This document shows positions 34,648 through 43,978 of a DNA stretch of 46,085 nucleotides, in pieces. Source of the DNA: an uncultured Prevotellaceae bacterium (GTDB taxonomy: Bacteria > Bacteroidota > Bacteroidia > Bacteroidales > Bacteroidaceae). Positions within the stretch are counted from its first letter, which is position 1, and each line of letters opens with the position of its first letter. The notes beneath the pieces are model-generated. The model saw only the letters and a list, made by a program, of their open reading frames with translations. It made no database searches and was not told the DNA's origin. Made by a program: the position numbers and the translations under genes. The stretch covers positions 1 through 46,085 of the forward strand of contig CADCFA010000022.1 in the NCBI GenBank assembly GCA_902800595.1, given 5' to 3'.

Positions 34648-35595
34648 TTAAATCATACATGAGTAATGGTCTACCACGCCGAGTAGATGTCGCTTGTCGT
34701 CTGTCACCAGAACTGAATGTACTTTGAATTTGTTCATGATTCGTTGTATCTCTGTTATCTTTGTCTCTGGTTTTACGGTCTTTGGTGTTCGTGTCATGAT
34801 GTCGCTGACCGTATGGTCAAAGAATTCTGCCTGCCATTTCTCCATCGCCCGGCGGATGTCGCCATCAGTGATTAGTCCGACAATCTCGTCATTCACCTCT
34901 GCAATGCCCAGTCCCAGCTTTCCTTTGCTTACAAGAATGATGGCTTCACCTAAGTGCATCTCTGGTGGCAGGATAGGCATGTCGTCAGAGCGCATCACAT
35001 CTTGTGCAGTGGTGAGCAGTCGCTTGCCAAGCTCTCCGCCAGGATGGAACTGTGCGAAATCACGTGGCTTGAAGTCACGTTTCTGAATCAGTGCTACAGC
35101 CAATGCATCACCCATCGCCAATTGTGCCATCGTAGAGCTGGTAGGAGCCAGATTGAGTGGACAGGCTTCCTTTTTCACACTGACGTTCAGGTGACAGGTT
35201 GAATATTTTGCTAACAGCGATTCAGGATTACCGCTCATGCCGATAATGGGTATCTGCATGTGGAGTACCATTGGAATGAAACGCAGTAATTCGTCGGTCT
35301 GACCGGAATTTGAGATGGCCAGTACCACATCTTCTGCTGTCATGACACCCAGATCGCCATGGAATACGTCGAGCGGATTGATGAAGAATGAGGGTGTGCC
35401 TGTGCTTGATAGAGTGGCTGCGATCTTGGCACCGATATGCCCGCTCTTGCCGACACCTGTCACAATGACTTTGCCTTTGCAGTCAAAAATCAGGTTGACA
35501 GCTTTTTGAAAGTTGTCGTCAAGTTGGGGAATCAGTCCGATTACAGCCTCAGCCTCGTCTTTTATGCATTGTATCGCGTATTCTTTCGATGTCAT
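34648..35595 (-). CDS. kdsD: Arabinose-5-phosphate isomerase
   Basis: A 315-residue enzyme that makes D-arabinose 5-phosphate from ribulose 5-phosphate, the first step toward Kdo. The SIS domain (about 30-180) has VTGVGKSGHIGAKIAATLSS, NPLDVFHGDLG and SNSGQTDELLR; two CBS domains follow (about 205-260 and 270-315). The motif FAQFHPGGELGKRLL is typical of KdsD/KpsF. It is 12 bases after kdsA, the next Kdo enzyme, which makes the assignment firm. Confidence 0.95.
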   Translation of the reverse strand: MTSKEYAIQCIKDEAEAVIGLIPQLDDNFQKAVNLIFDCKGKVIVTGVGKSGHIGAKIAATLSSTGTPSFFINPLDVFHGDLGVMTAEDVVLAISNSGQTDELLRFIPMVLHMQIPIIGMSGNPESLLAKYSTCHLNVSVKKEACPLNLAPTSSTMAQLAMGDALAVALIQKRDFKPRDFAQFHPGGELGKRLLTTAQDVMRSDDMPILPPEMHLGEAIILVSKGKLGLGIAEVNDEIVGLITDGDIRRAMEKWQAEFFDHTVSDIMTRTPKTVKPETKITEIQRIMNKFKVHSVLVTDDKRHLLGVVDHYSCMI

Positions 35596-35607
35596 TTCTT
35601 TTTCTTG

Positions 35608-36372
35608 TTAATCTTCAATTAACTTTTTTACCAGGGCTTCAAGCTTATCGAGCTCCAGCATGTTGGCTGCATCGCTAAGGCCTTCGTCTGGAGTGGGGTG
35701 CACCTCGAAGAAATAGCCCGTTGCTCCAAAAGCTTTTGCAGCCAGAGCCATCTGGGGAACAAAACGACGATCGCCGCCTGTTTTACCGTCACTGCCGCCA
35801 GGACGCTGAACACTGTGTGTACAGTCCATAATCACTGTGGGCACAATCTCCAGCATGTCTGGTATGTTGCGGAAATCCACCACCAGATTATTGTAGCCCA
35901 TCATATTGCCACGTTCTGTCAGCCATACCTCCTTGGCGCCGGCGTCCCGTGCTTTTTCCACAGGGTACTTCATGTCGTGGCCACTGAGAAACTGGGCTTT
36001 CTTGATATTCACTGTACGTCCAGTCTTGGCTGCTGCTACCAGAAGATCTGTCTGCCTGCAAAGAAAGGCGGGAATCTGGAGCACGTCGCATACCTCGCCA
36101 ACAGCCTCTGCCTGCTGACTCTCATGGATGTCAGTCAAGATACGCAGACTATACTGTGACTTGATGTCTGCCAACATCTGCAGTCCGCGCGTCAGACCAG
36201 GTCCTCGGAAAGAGCGGATTGATGTGCGGTTGGCCTTGTCAAAAGATGCTTTGAAAATAATGTCAGTGCCCAGTTTGGTGTTGATTTCCACCAACTTATG
36301 CGCTACAGTATCAAGCAGCTCTGCTGACTCAATCACGCATGGCCCGGCTATTATCGTTGTCTTCTCCTTCAT
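35608..36372 (-). CDS. kdsA: 3-deoxy-D-manno-octulosonate 8-phosphate synthase
   Basis: A 254-residue enzyme from ATG 36372 (an upstream in-frame codon at 36393 lies within the promoter). It joins phosphoenolpyruvate and arabinose 5-phosphate. Family blocks seen: AGPCVIES, FKASFDKANRTS, LTDIHE, IPAFLCRQTDLL, NIKKAQFLSG, DCTHSVQRPGG and GYFFEVHPTPDEGLSDAANM. Cys in GPC points to the metal-dependent class; the metal-independent E. coli type has Asn there. It is the first gene of the envelope operon. Confidence 0.96.
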   Translation of the reverse strand: MKEKTTIIAGPCVIESAELLDTVAHKLVEINTKLGTDIIFKASFDKANRTSIRSFRGPGLTRGLQMLADIKSQYSLRILTDIHESQQAEAVGEVCDVLQIPAFLCRQTDLLVAAAKTGRTVNIKKAQFLSGHDMKYPVEKARDAGAKEVWLTERGNMMGYNNLVVDFRNIPDMLEIVPTVIMDCTHSVQRPGGSDGKTGGDRRFVPQMALAAKAFGATGYFFEVHPTPDEGLSDAANMLELDKLEALVKKLIED

Positions 36373-36382
36373 AATGATGTTG

Positions 36383-36414
36383 CAAAAATACAAAATATAT
36401 TCAAATCTACCAAA
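36383..36414 (-). promoter_or_regulatory. Promoter of the kdsA operon
   Basis: Minus strand: TTTG (36414-36411), 20 bases, TATTTTTG (36390-36383). It ends 10 bases before the kdsA ATG, so the leader is very short. It separates the envelope operon from the mscS gene upstream. Confidence 0.7.
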
Positions 36415-36436
36415 TATTCTTGATATTTTTCACTTA

Positions 36437-38767
36437 TCACTTGATATGAACGTCCTGTTGAGGGAACGGAATCTCAATGTTGTTCTGATTCAGCGTGTCA
36501 TACACACATTTCAGCACATCGCTCACAACATACGACTTCTTTGGTGCGTCAGCCCATACAAACAGGTTGAAGTTCACACTCGAGTCGCCCATCTCTGATA
36601 CTACACATTTCACTTGCTTGCTCTGGTCCATCCACTGGTGGTTCATGGCGTTCAGCGCATCCTCAACGAGGGTGGTCACTTGTTTCAGGTTTGATCCGTA
36701 AGCTACGCCGAATGGTACCACCGCCAGCACATAGCCATGGTTGCGTGTCAGATTCTTGTAGTTCTTTGTAAACAGTTGTGCATTCTGGAACGTGATGACT
36801 TCACCGTAAAGCGACTCTACCACGGTGGAGGTATAGCTGATAGAGGCAACCTTACCCATGGTTCCGTCCACCTGAATCCAGTCGCCTACCTTGATGCGGC
36901 CTGCCATCAGCGAGGCACCGTAGTAGATGTTCTCGATGATGTCTTTCGAGGCGAAACCGATACCTGTTGACAAACCGCCGGAGATAGCCAGCAGCCAAGC
37001 CACGCTGATGTGGAACACCGAGAGCGAGATCATCAGCCAGATACCCCAGATGAGCACCTGGATCACATTCTTGCTCATCACCTCCTTAGAGGCTGCTGTG
37101 GTTGGGTCGTTGGCCTGATATTGCTGGCGCAACAGGGCCAGCACGGTATGGACAATCCAGCGGAACAAGAACCAGATGGTGACCACCATAGAGAGCTTTA
37201 GAATCGACACCTGCAGGTTCTCCATGTCTATGAAATTATACTTGAATATCTGCCAGCAGAGCTCACTGAGGTTAAACACTTTGGCTGCCCAATAAATGCT
37301 CAACATGATGGAGTTTATGCTCAGTGCCGGCATCAGCACCTTCTCCACAAACAGATGTGCCCAGGTCTGGGTAATAGGTTTCTGGTCGTAATGCTTCCGC
37401 ATGGCGTGTAGCTTGAGATACTGGCTGATACAGGTGATGGTCAGGATACAGGTCAGTTGCATGATCCACCAGATGAGCAGCTGCACTGCCAGCAGCGTAT
37501 AGCCAGCCCAGGAGCTGATGACCGAAGCGATAAACACGGTCAGTGACACATAGGTGTAGAAGATGTCCGATTTTGGTATGTTCTGGTTGTGCCGTCTGAT
37601 GACCACCCACTGCCAGATGGCGCAAAGCAACAGGATGGGCGGCAGTATCAGGTTGACCAACTCGTTAGGAATCAGAATAATCCGGCAGCCTATCACGATG
37701 AATCCGATGCCGATCAGGGGGGCATAGATACGGAAGGCGCTGCCGATCTGGTTACCTTTCACACGCAATAGGAGCGAGATCAGGATCACACCCAGCAACC
37801 AGGCGTATTCTACGAGCAAGGTTGAGGCCATGATCACAAAGTTCTGTGTCGATCGGTTGATCAGTAGCCCCTGAATGATGGCAAAGGTGATGGTGGTTGT
37901 CGCCATGATGATCGCCGCCTGCTTGTCCTTGAACTCCTGAGTCTTGAAACGCTTGGGCAACAGGAAACGGAAGAATAACTGATTGAGCACGATGGCGACA
38001 ATGACGTAGAAGGCAATGGCGATAAACAGACCGAACACCCATTGGGAACTCCATTGCGACTGGTCGTTGTCGTCAATCGTGTATTTCTTCTTCACTGCTT
38101 CCACTGTGGAGTTCCAGCGACGGTCGAGGTGACTCAGCAGGGTAGGGTAGCTTTCGCCTCCGTTGATGAAGATACTCTGTTGAATGTCGGAATATCGCTT
38201 CTGCGCATAGTCGTTCAACTCACTCAGGCGCTGCTCCGTCATGTTGTAATAGCGCATGTTCCGTCGCAGTTGCTGATCGCCCTCAGCCAGCATGTTCCGG
38301 ATGTTTTTGGCAAGCACCAGACAGGAGTCACGCCGCTGAATGCCGTATTTGGTCGTCATCATGTCAGGCATAGCCTCTAACCGCTTTACCAGACTGTCAT
38401 AGCGTGCCAGTTCCTTGGTGTTCTTGTCCAGGAACTCCGTGAAGGGAATCTGTCGCTTGTGGAACTCCCGATATTGCTTGGTAGCTTCCTTACAGGCGTA
38501 GGTCATGTCAAACAGATGAGTCTGTTCCTGCGAATAAAGCATCAGTGCGTTCTGGTCGGCCTGCTTCATGGTCAGCAACAAATTGGTGATAAGCTGCTTG
38601 GCTCTTGCCTTTCGGATGGCACTGCGCACGGTCAGTTCATTGTTGTATTGTTCCAACTCAGCCTGAAGAATGGCCAGAGTCTGTTCCAGGTCTTTCTCTT
38701 TTAACACGGCATTGGCTTCGAAGATGAAGCCTGATATGAGAATGAATATCAATAAAATGCGTTTCAT
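36437..38767 (-). CDS. MscS-family mechanosensitive ion channel, large form
   Basis: A 776-residue inner-membrane protein. A signal peptide (1-20) precedes a helical periplasmic domain (about 21-240) like that of large MscK/MscM-type channels; eleven or so membrane helices follow. The pore helix and the beta domain are clear (GLSTGIGFASKDIIENIYYG, then AGRIKVGDWIQVDGTMGKV and SYTSTVVESLYGEVITFQN), followed by a C-terminal alpha/beta domain. It opens upon membrane tension to release solutes. The gene is separate from the kdsA operon. Length is longer than E. coli MscS (286) but normal for the large class. Confidence 0.92.
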   Translation of the reverse strand: MKRILLIFILISGFIFEANAVLKEKDLEQTLAILQAELEQYNNELTVRSAIRKARAKQLITNLLLTMKQADQNALMLYSQEQTHLFDMTYACKEATKQYREFHKRQIPFTEFLDKNTKELARYDSLVKRLEAMPDMMTTKYGIQRRDSCLVLAKNIRNMLAEGDQQLRRNMRYYNMTEQRLSELNDYAQKRYSDIQQSIFINGGESYPTLLSHLDRRWNSTVEAVKKKYTIDDNDQSQWSSQWVFGLFIAIAFYVIVAIVLNQLFFRFLLPKRFKTQEFKDKQAAIIMATTTITFAIIQGLLINRSTQNFVIMASTLLVEYAWLLGVILISLLLRVKGNQIGSAFRIYAPLIGIGFIVIGCRIILIPNELVNLILPPILLLCAIWQWVVIRRHNQNIPKSDIFYTYVSLTVFIASVISSWAGYTLLAVQLLIWWIMQLTCILTITCISQYLKLHAMRKHYDQKPITQTWAHLFVEKVLMPALSINSIMLSIYWAAKVFNLSELCWQIFKYNFIDMENLQVSILKLSMVVTIWFLFRWIVHTVLALLRQQYQANDPTTAASKEVMSKNVIQVLIWGIWLMISLSVFHISVAWLLAISGGLSTGIGFASKDIIENIYYGASLMAGRIKVGDWIQVDGTMGKVASISYTSTVVESLYGEVITFQNAQLFTKNYKNLTRNHGYVLAVVPFGVAYGSNLKQVTTLVEDALNAMNHQWMDQSKQVKCVVSEMGDSSVNFNLFVWADAPKKSYVVSDVLKCVYDTLNQNNIEIPFPQQDVHIK

Positions 38768-38796
38768 TTATTTTATTCTTATTATATTTTGGTTTG

Positions 38797-38804
38797 CAAA
38801 GGTA
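38797..38804 (-). promoter_or_regulatory. -7 promoter box for the MscS-type gene
   Basis: TACCTTTG on the minus strand, 29 bases before ATG 38767. The -33 element is not evident. Confidence 0.55.
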
Positions 38805-38847
38805 CGAAAAAAAAGCATTTTGAAGAAAAAAAACTGCCATAAACTGA

Positions 38848-38876
38848 TTGTTTTAAATCTTTTTTGATTACTTTTG
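38848..38876 (+). promoter_or_regulatory. Promoter of the BadF-type kinase gene
   Basis: TTG (38848-38850), 18 bases, TACTTTTG (38869-38876), 28 bases before ATG 38905. Confidence 0.6.
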
Positions 38877-38904
38877 CAGCGTAAACCATCAAAATGATAT
38901 AAAA

Positions 38905-39789
38905 ATGATATTAATCGCTGATAGTGGAAGTACCAAAACCGACTGGGCCATTGTGACCGGCTCTTCTCAACCCGTAGTTCTTAACACACAGGGCATCAAC
39001 CCCGTCCATCAGTCACGCGAAGAGATTGTGCAAATCGTTCGTGAAGAGTTTGTAGGAGCCATGGGCTCTAACCCTGAGGTCCAGAAACTCCGTAGTGCGG
39101 CCATACTCACACCAGAGTTCCCTATGGCTGTATATTTTTATGGCAGTGGTATCCGTCCGGAGCTGGAGACGCAGATGACCTCTCTGCTGCAGGAGACATT
39201 TCCGCAGGCGAGTGTGGTTGAGGCTCATAGCGATCTGTTAGGTGCGGCTCGTGCTCTTTGTGGCCATAACTACGGTATTGCCAGTATCTTAGGTACAGGC
39301 GCTAACTCTTGTCTATACGACGGAGAAACTATCGTACAACATACACCAGCCCTCGGTTATATCTTGGGTGATGAAGGTAGCGGCTCAGTGCTTGGCAAGC
39401 GCTTTATCCATGACTTGTATGGCGGTAAATTGTCAGAAGAAATCAAGACTGTATTTGAAAAGGAAACACGTCTGAATCTGGCAGAGATTATCAAGCGGGT
39501 CTATCGTCAGCCGTTGGCAAACCGCTTTCTGGCCTCTCTTTCCGAGTTTATCGGCAGTCATCTGGATGATGAAGGTGTCAGAGCTGTTGTTGTTGACAAC
39601 TTTGTTGATTTCCTGCGCTATCATATCCAACCCTATAATCGCCCTGATCTGCCTGTCTCGTTCGTGGGTAGTGTGGCTTGGCATTATCAGGATGAACTCC
39701 GTGAAGCAGCTGATCGTGTAAACTTCCGTCTCGGTTCCATACTGAAGACGCCGCTTGCTGGCCTCGTACGCTATCACAAACTACCTTAA
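38905..39789 (+). CDS. BadF/BadG-type sugar kinase (N-acetylglucosamine kinase-like)
   Basis: A 294-residue ASKHA-fold kinase. The phosphate 1 motif ILIADSGSTKTDWAI begins at residue 2; the ATP-binding GTGANSCLYDG and GYILGDEGSGSVLGKRF (about 130-175) are typical of the BadF/BadG/BcrA family that includes GlcNAc kinase. In Bacteroidales it probably phosphorylates amino sugars from cell-wall recycling or glycan breakdown. Single gene with its own promoter; 188 bases before the mannanase gene. Confidence 0.85.
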   Translation: MILIADSGSTKTDWAIVTGSSQPVVLNTQGINPVHQSREEIVQIVREEFVGAMGSNPEVQKLRSAAILTPEFPMAVYFYGSGIRPELETQMTSLLQETFPQASVVEAHSDLLGAARALCGHNYGIASILGTGANSCLYDGETIVQHTPALGYILGDEGSGSVLGKRFIHDLYGGKLSEEIKTVFEKETRLNLAEIIKRVYRQPLANRFLASLSEFIGSHLDDEGVRAVVVDNFVDFLRYHIQPYNRPDLPVSFVGSVAWHYQDELREAADRVNFRLGSILKTPLAGLVRYHKLP

Positions 39790-39885
39790 ATTTGCGATGT
39801 CATCCAAGCGTGGCTATGGTCTATGCCATAGGTGTTAAAATCGGTGGGTACTACCACAAAGGCGCGCCGGGAGTGTGCCCAGTGC

Positions 39886-39931
39886 GGAGGGGGAGTGAGG
39901 TTTTTGGGGGAAATATTTGGTGGTTTGGGGG
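39886..39931 (+). other. G-rich tract overlapping the mannanase promoter
   Basis: Runs of five G at 39889-39893, 39906-39910 and 39927-39931, with GG pairs between, on one strand. It could form a G-quadruplex (not provable by eye). The -33 box at 39916-39919 is inside it. A 6-base hairpin around CTATGG/CCATAG lies further upstream in the same 188-base intergenic gap. Confidence 0.4.
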
Positions 39932-39947
39932 AAAATGACTATTTTTG
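39916..39947 (+). promoter_or_regulatory. Promoter of the mannan utilisation genes
   Basis: TTTG (39916-39919), 20 bases, TATTTTTG (39940-39947), 30 bases before ATG 39978. No other promoter is apparent up to 45486. Confidence 0.7.
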
Positions 39948-39977
39948 CACGCAAAATAACAATAACGTTCAAAAATT

Positions 39978-41267
39978 ATGAAGCTAAAACTATTCTTCAG
40001 TCTCCTCATGACCGCCATGACGCTCCCATTTATGGGACAGTCAAAGTTTGTAGCTGTGAAGGACGGACATTTCGAGAAAGCAGGTAAACCGTATTATTTC
40101 GTAGGGACCAATTTCTGGTATGGTGCGATCCTTGGCTCGGAAGGGCAAGGCGGAGACCGCCAGCGGCTCTGTCGGGAACTCGACCTGATGAAGCAGATGG
40201 GAATCGACAACCTGCGTGTTCTTGTGGGCTCTGATGGTGAGCGTGGGGTGACAACCAAGGTGGAACCGACCTTACAGGTGGCTCCCGGTGTGTATAACGA
40301 TACGATCTTAGCTGGACTTGACTTCCTGTTGAAGGAGATGGGCAAACGCCAAATGGTAGCCGTGCTCTATCTGAACAACTCTTGGGAGTGGAGCGGCGGT
40401 TATGGCTTTTATCTGGAGCATGCCGGTGCGGGCAAACAGCCCCGTCCCAACGATGTGGGTTATCCTGCCTTTATGGAAGCGATGAGCAAATATGCTACCA
40501 ATCAGAAGGCCCATGAACTCTTCTATGATTATTTGCGCTTTATCCTTGGGCGTACGAATCGTTATACAGGCATGGCTTACAAGGATGATCCTGCTATCAT
40601 GTCGTGGCAGATAGGCAATGAGCCTCGTGCGTTCTCAACTGAGGCACTGCCTGCCTTTGAGAAGTGGCTGGCTGAGGCTTCCGAGCTCATCCGCAGTCTC
40701 GATCCTAATCACCTGATCTCGATTGGTTCTGAGGGTGCGTGGGGCTGTGAGGGCGATTTTGATTGTTGGGAGCGCATCTCTGCCGACAAGAACATTGACT
40801 ATGCTAATATCCATCTGTGGCCCTACAACTGGGGCTGGGCCAAGGCCGACTCGCTGATAGAAAACCTGCCGCGTGCCAAAGCTAATACGAAGGATTATAT
40901 CGATCGCCATCTGGCTATCTGTGCAAAAATCAAGAAGCCGCTTGTCATGGAAGAGTTCGGCTATCCGAGAGATGGTTTCAAGTTTGAACTCAGCACTCCG
41001 ACGATAGGACGCGACGACTTTTATGAGTATGTGTTCTCGCTCGTAGGCGACAATGCTGAGCAGGGCGGTTACTTCGCAGGCTGTAATTTCTGGGGGTGGG
41101 GCGGACTTGCCAAACCCAAGCATACCGACCAGTGGCTGGTGGGCGACGACTATACAGGTGATCCAGCCCAGGAGGCTCAGGGGCTGAATTCGGTGTTTGC
41201 AGGCGATGCTTCTACGCTGCAGGTTATCAAGTCGCAGATAGAACGTATGGGTAAACTGACAAAATAA
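39978..41267 (+). CDS. Endo-beta-mannanase (GH5, probably subfamily 7)
   Basis: A 429-residue secreted enzyme; signal peptide about 1-20. The GH5 barrel starts at KPYYFVGTNFWYGA. Acid/base Glu215 is in SWQIGNEPRAF and the nucleophile Glu326 is in VMEEFGYPRDG. The mannanase-like NNSWEWSGGYGFYLEHAG (loop with aromatic subsites) supports the subfamily. It cuts beta-1,4-mannan chains in the periplasm or outside. The linked CE7 esterase, GPH symporter and the absence of SusC/D indicate a short operon for mannan fragments. Confidence 0.9.
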   Translation: MKLKLFFSLLMTAMTLPFMGQSKFVAVKDGHFEKAGKPYYFVGTNFWYGAILGSEGQGGDRQRLCRELDLMKQMGIDNLRVLVGSDGERGVTTKVEPTLQVAPGVYNDTILAGLDFLLKEMGKRQMVAVLYLNNSWEWSGGYGFYLEHAGAGKQPRPNDVGYPAFMEAMSKYATNQKAHELFYDYLRFILGRTNRYTGMAYKDDPAIMSWQIGNEPRAFSTEALPAFEKWLAEASELIRSLDPNHLISIGSEGAWGCEGDFDCWERISADKNIDYANIHLWPYNWGWAKADSLIENLPRAKANTKDYIDRHLAICAKIKKPLVMEEFGYPRDGFKFELSTPTIGRDDFYEYVFSLVGDNAEQGGYFAGCNFWGWGGLAKPKHTDQWLVGDDYTGDPAQEAQGLNSVFAGDASTLQVIKSQIERMGKLTK

Positions 41268-41280
41268 GTAAAAAACATAT

Positions 41281-42570
41281 ATGAAAAGATTATTATCAAC
41301 CTTTTTCTGTGTGATGGCGATAGCCTCGCTTTATGCACAGATTCGTGGCAATAGCATTGTGGTGACCGTTGAGCCGGATCATCAGGACTGGCACTATAAA
41401 ACGGGCGAGAATGCCCAGTTTGTGGTAGAGGTAAGAAAGTCGGGTACACTGCTCGATAATGTGAGCATCGACTATATGGCTGGTCCTGAGATGTATCAAG
41501 ACGTCAAGAAAAGCCTGGTGCTGAAGGACGGTACCCTGAAGCTGACGGGTACGATGAAGCAGCCGGGATTCTATCGAGTGGATGTTACCGCCCATGTGGA
41601 TGGCAAGGATTACAATGGCGCGTGTGGAGCTGCCTTCGCACCGGAACAGCTGCAGCCCTCGACGGTGATGCCCAAGGATTTCTCTGATTTCTGGCAGAAA
41701 GCTATTGCCGAGGCTCGCAAGACAGATCTGAATCCTACCAAGCGCCTCTTGCCTGAGCGCTGTACGAAGGATGTGAACGTGTATGAGGTCAGTTTCCAGA
41801 ATATGCAGCCAGACTACCGTACCTATGGCATTCTCTGCGTGCCTGTGAAGGAGGGTAGATATCCCGCACTGCTGCGTGTGCCTGGTGCTGGTGTGCGCCC
41901 CTATGGAGGCGATGTCTGGACGGCAGCCAAAGGTGCCATCACCCTGGAGATAGGTATTCACGGCATCCCTGTGACGATGGAGCAGAAGGTGTATGACGAC
42001 ATCTTCCATGGTGCACTGAACTGGTACTGGGAGTTCTATACCGACGATCGTGACAAGAACTATTATAAACGAGTCATCCTCGGATGTATCCGTGCCCTTG
42101 ACTATATCGAGGAATATACCCCATGGAATGGCAAGGAGATGGGTGTGACAGGCTCTTCACAGGGCGGTTTCCTGACACTGGCAACTGCCGGTCTTGACAA
42201 GCGAATCACTTATTATGCCCCCGTGCATGCCGCCCTTTGTGACCATACCAACTCCCTCAAGGGAATTGCATGTGGCTGGCCACACTATTTTTATAAGATT
42301 GAGAACCCAAATAAGGAAAAGATTGAAGTGTCGAGATATTATGACGGCGTCAACTTCGCGCGACTGATTACAGACAAGCAGAAGGGGTGGTTCTCGTTTG
42401 GTTATAACGACGACGTGGTACCTCCGACAACGGCCTGGGCCACTTACAATACAGTGAAAGGTCCTAAGGAGATTTCACCTTATCAGGCTACCTGGCATTT
42501 CTGGCATCAGGAGCAATGGGATGAGTGGGAGAACTGGTTGTTGAAACAGATGAATATCCGTATAAAATAG
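41281..42570 (+). CDS. Acetyl xylan/mannan esterase (CE7, AXE1 family)
   Basis: A 429-residue secreted alpha/beta hydrolase; signal peptide about 1-20. An N-terminal beta domain (21-125) precedes the CE7 domain. The nucleophile is Ser293 in VTGSSQGGFL; the oxyanion and lid segment is LLRVPGAGVRPYGG; the C-terminal His is in WHFWHQEQWDEW, with Asp in the FGYNDDVVPP loop. CE7 removes acetyl groups from oligosaccharides or cephalosporin C. Beside a mannanase it probably deacetylates mannan. It starts 13 bases after the mannanase gene. Confidence 0.9.
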   Translation: MKRLLSTFFCVMAIASLYAQIRGNSIVVTVEPDHQDWHYKTGENAQFVVEVRKSGTLLDNVSIDYMAGPEMYQDVKKSLVLKDGTLKLTGTMKQPGFYRVDVTAHVDGKDYNGACGAAFAPEQLQPSTVMPKDFSDFWQKAIAEARKTDLNPTKRLLPERCTKDVNVYEVSFQNMQPDYRTYGILCVPVKEGRYPALLRVPGAGVRPYGGDVWTAAKGAITLEIGIHGIPVTMEQKVYDDIFHGALNWYWEFYTDDRDKNYYKRVILGCIRALDYIEEYTPWNGKEMGVTGSSQGGFLTLATAGLDKRITYYAPVHAALCDHTNSLKGIACGWPHYFYKIENPNKEKIEVSRYYDGVNFARLITDKQKGWFSFGYNDDVVPPTTAWATYNTVKGPKEISPYQATWHFWHQEQWDEWENWLLKQMNIRIK

Positions 42571-42583
42571 TAAGGTATAACCA

Positions 42584-43978
42584 ATGGCTAAAGCTAGATT
42601 AATCGAGAAAATCGGATACGGTTTTGGTGATATGTCCACCTCAACCTTCTGGAAGGTGTTTTCCTATTACCTCCCGATCTTCTATTCCAATATTTTCGGC
42701 CTGTCGCTGATCGATGCCGGTGTGCTGGTTCTCGTGACCCGCATCTGGGATGCTGTATCTGACCCAATGATGGGCGTCATTGCCGATCGAACCAATACAA
42801 AGTGGGGTAAGTACAGACCCTATCTCCTGTGGGTAGCGCCCTTCTTCTCTATTTCAGGTATCTTGTTGTTCACCACCCCTGACTGGGAATATGGTGCCAA
42901 GCTCATTTGGGCGTATATGACCTATATCTTGATGATGACCGTCTATACGTGTGTCAACGTGCCTTACGGTGCGATGCTAGGTGTGATGACCGATGATACC
43001 AACGAGAAGACGGTCTTCTCTTCCTTCCGCATGTTCTTCGCATATGGCGGTTCATTTATCGCCCTGTTTATCTGGGAGCCGTTGACGGACGCCTTTGGCG
43101 GCTATATGACAACCGGCGGCTGGTTTTGGGCGATGGTGTGTGTCTCCTCCGCCTGTTTCGTGATGTTCATCATCAGCTTCCTGCTGACGAAAGAGCACCT
43201 GAAAGGCGTCTCGACGGTGAGTGTGGGTAGAGACTTTAAGTCGTTGCTGGAAAACAGGCCTTGGTGGATACTTATCGGGGCAGCCCTCTGCTCGAACCTG
43301 TTTAATACGGTGCGTGGCGCGACGACGGCATACTTCTTCCTCGACATTATCGGTCCAAACGTGCATATGTCGCTTTTCGGTATTGCATTCCTCTTCTATT
43401 CCGGTCTGTTCCTGGGAATCGGAGAGGTGGCGAATATGGCCGGTGTGGCGCTCTGCGTACCGATTGCAAGTACATTAGGCAAGAAAACCTCTTTTATTTT
43501 AGTGAATGCGGCACTGATTGTGTTTAGCGTTGCCTTCTTTTTTGTGCCTAGTTCACCTTCAGGATACTGGACGATGCTGATTCTACAGATTGTCATTTCC
43601 GTCCTAACGGGTATCATGTCGCCTCTTATCTGGAGTATGTACGCTGATGTGAGTGATTATGCCGAGCTGAAATTCCGTACAGCCTCTACAGGCTTGATCT
43701 TCTCCAGTGCGTCGATGGCGCAGAAGTTTGGCGGTGCTATCAGTGGTGCAGCGGTGCTCTGGCTGTTGTCGGGATTTGGCTATATTACTGATTCAGCCCT
43801 GTTAGCGTCTGGTGTGGCTCAGCCCGAAAGCGCTCTGTTGGCTTTGCGCTGGCTGATGAGTTTCATACCGGCTTCTGTGTCCCTGCTATCTATTGTGATA
43901 GTTTGGTTCTATCCATTGAATTCAGAGCATATTCTTGAAATTAACGAAGAATTAAGAAAGATACGTTCTATAGAATGA
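42584..43978 (+). CDS. GPH-family sugar:cation symporter (MelB-like)
   Basis: A 464-residue inner-membrane transporter of the glycoside-pentoside-hexuronide:cation family with about 12 helices. The signature VSDPMMGVIADRTNTKWGKYR is at about 62-82, and the cation-site motif of MelB (GFGDMSTST) is near the N-terminus. In mannan loci of Bacteroides such symporters import mannobiose. It is 13 bases after the esterase gene and its stop overlaps the phosphatase gene by 4 bases (ATGA). Confidence 0.92.
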   Translation: MAKARLIEKIGYGFGDMSTSTFWKVFSYYLPIFYSNIFGLSLIDAGVLVLVTRIWDAVSDPMMGVIADRTNTKWGKYRPYLLWVAPFFSISGILLFTTPDWEYGAKLIWAYMTYILMMTVYTCVNVPYGAMLGVMTDDTNEKTVFSSFRMFFAYGGSFIALFIWEPLTDAFGGYMTTGGWFWAMVCVSSACFVMFIISFLLTKEHLKGVSTVSVGRDFKSLLENRPWWILIGAALCSNLFNTVRGATTAYFFLDIIGPNVHMSLFGIAFLFYSGLFLGIGEVANMAGVALCVPIASTLGKKTSFILVNAALIVFSVAFFFVPSSPSGYWTMLILQIVISVLTGIMSPLIWSMYADVSDYAELKFRTASTGLIFSSASMAQKFGGAISGAAVLWLLSGFGYITDSALLASGVAQPESALLALRWLMSFIPASVSLLSIVIVWFYPLNSEHILEINEELRKIRSIE

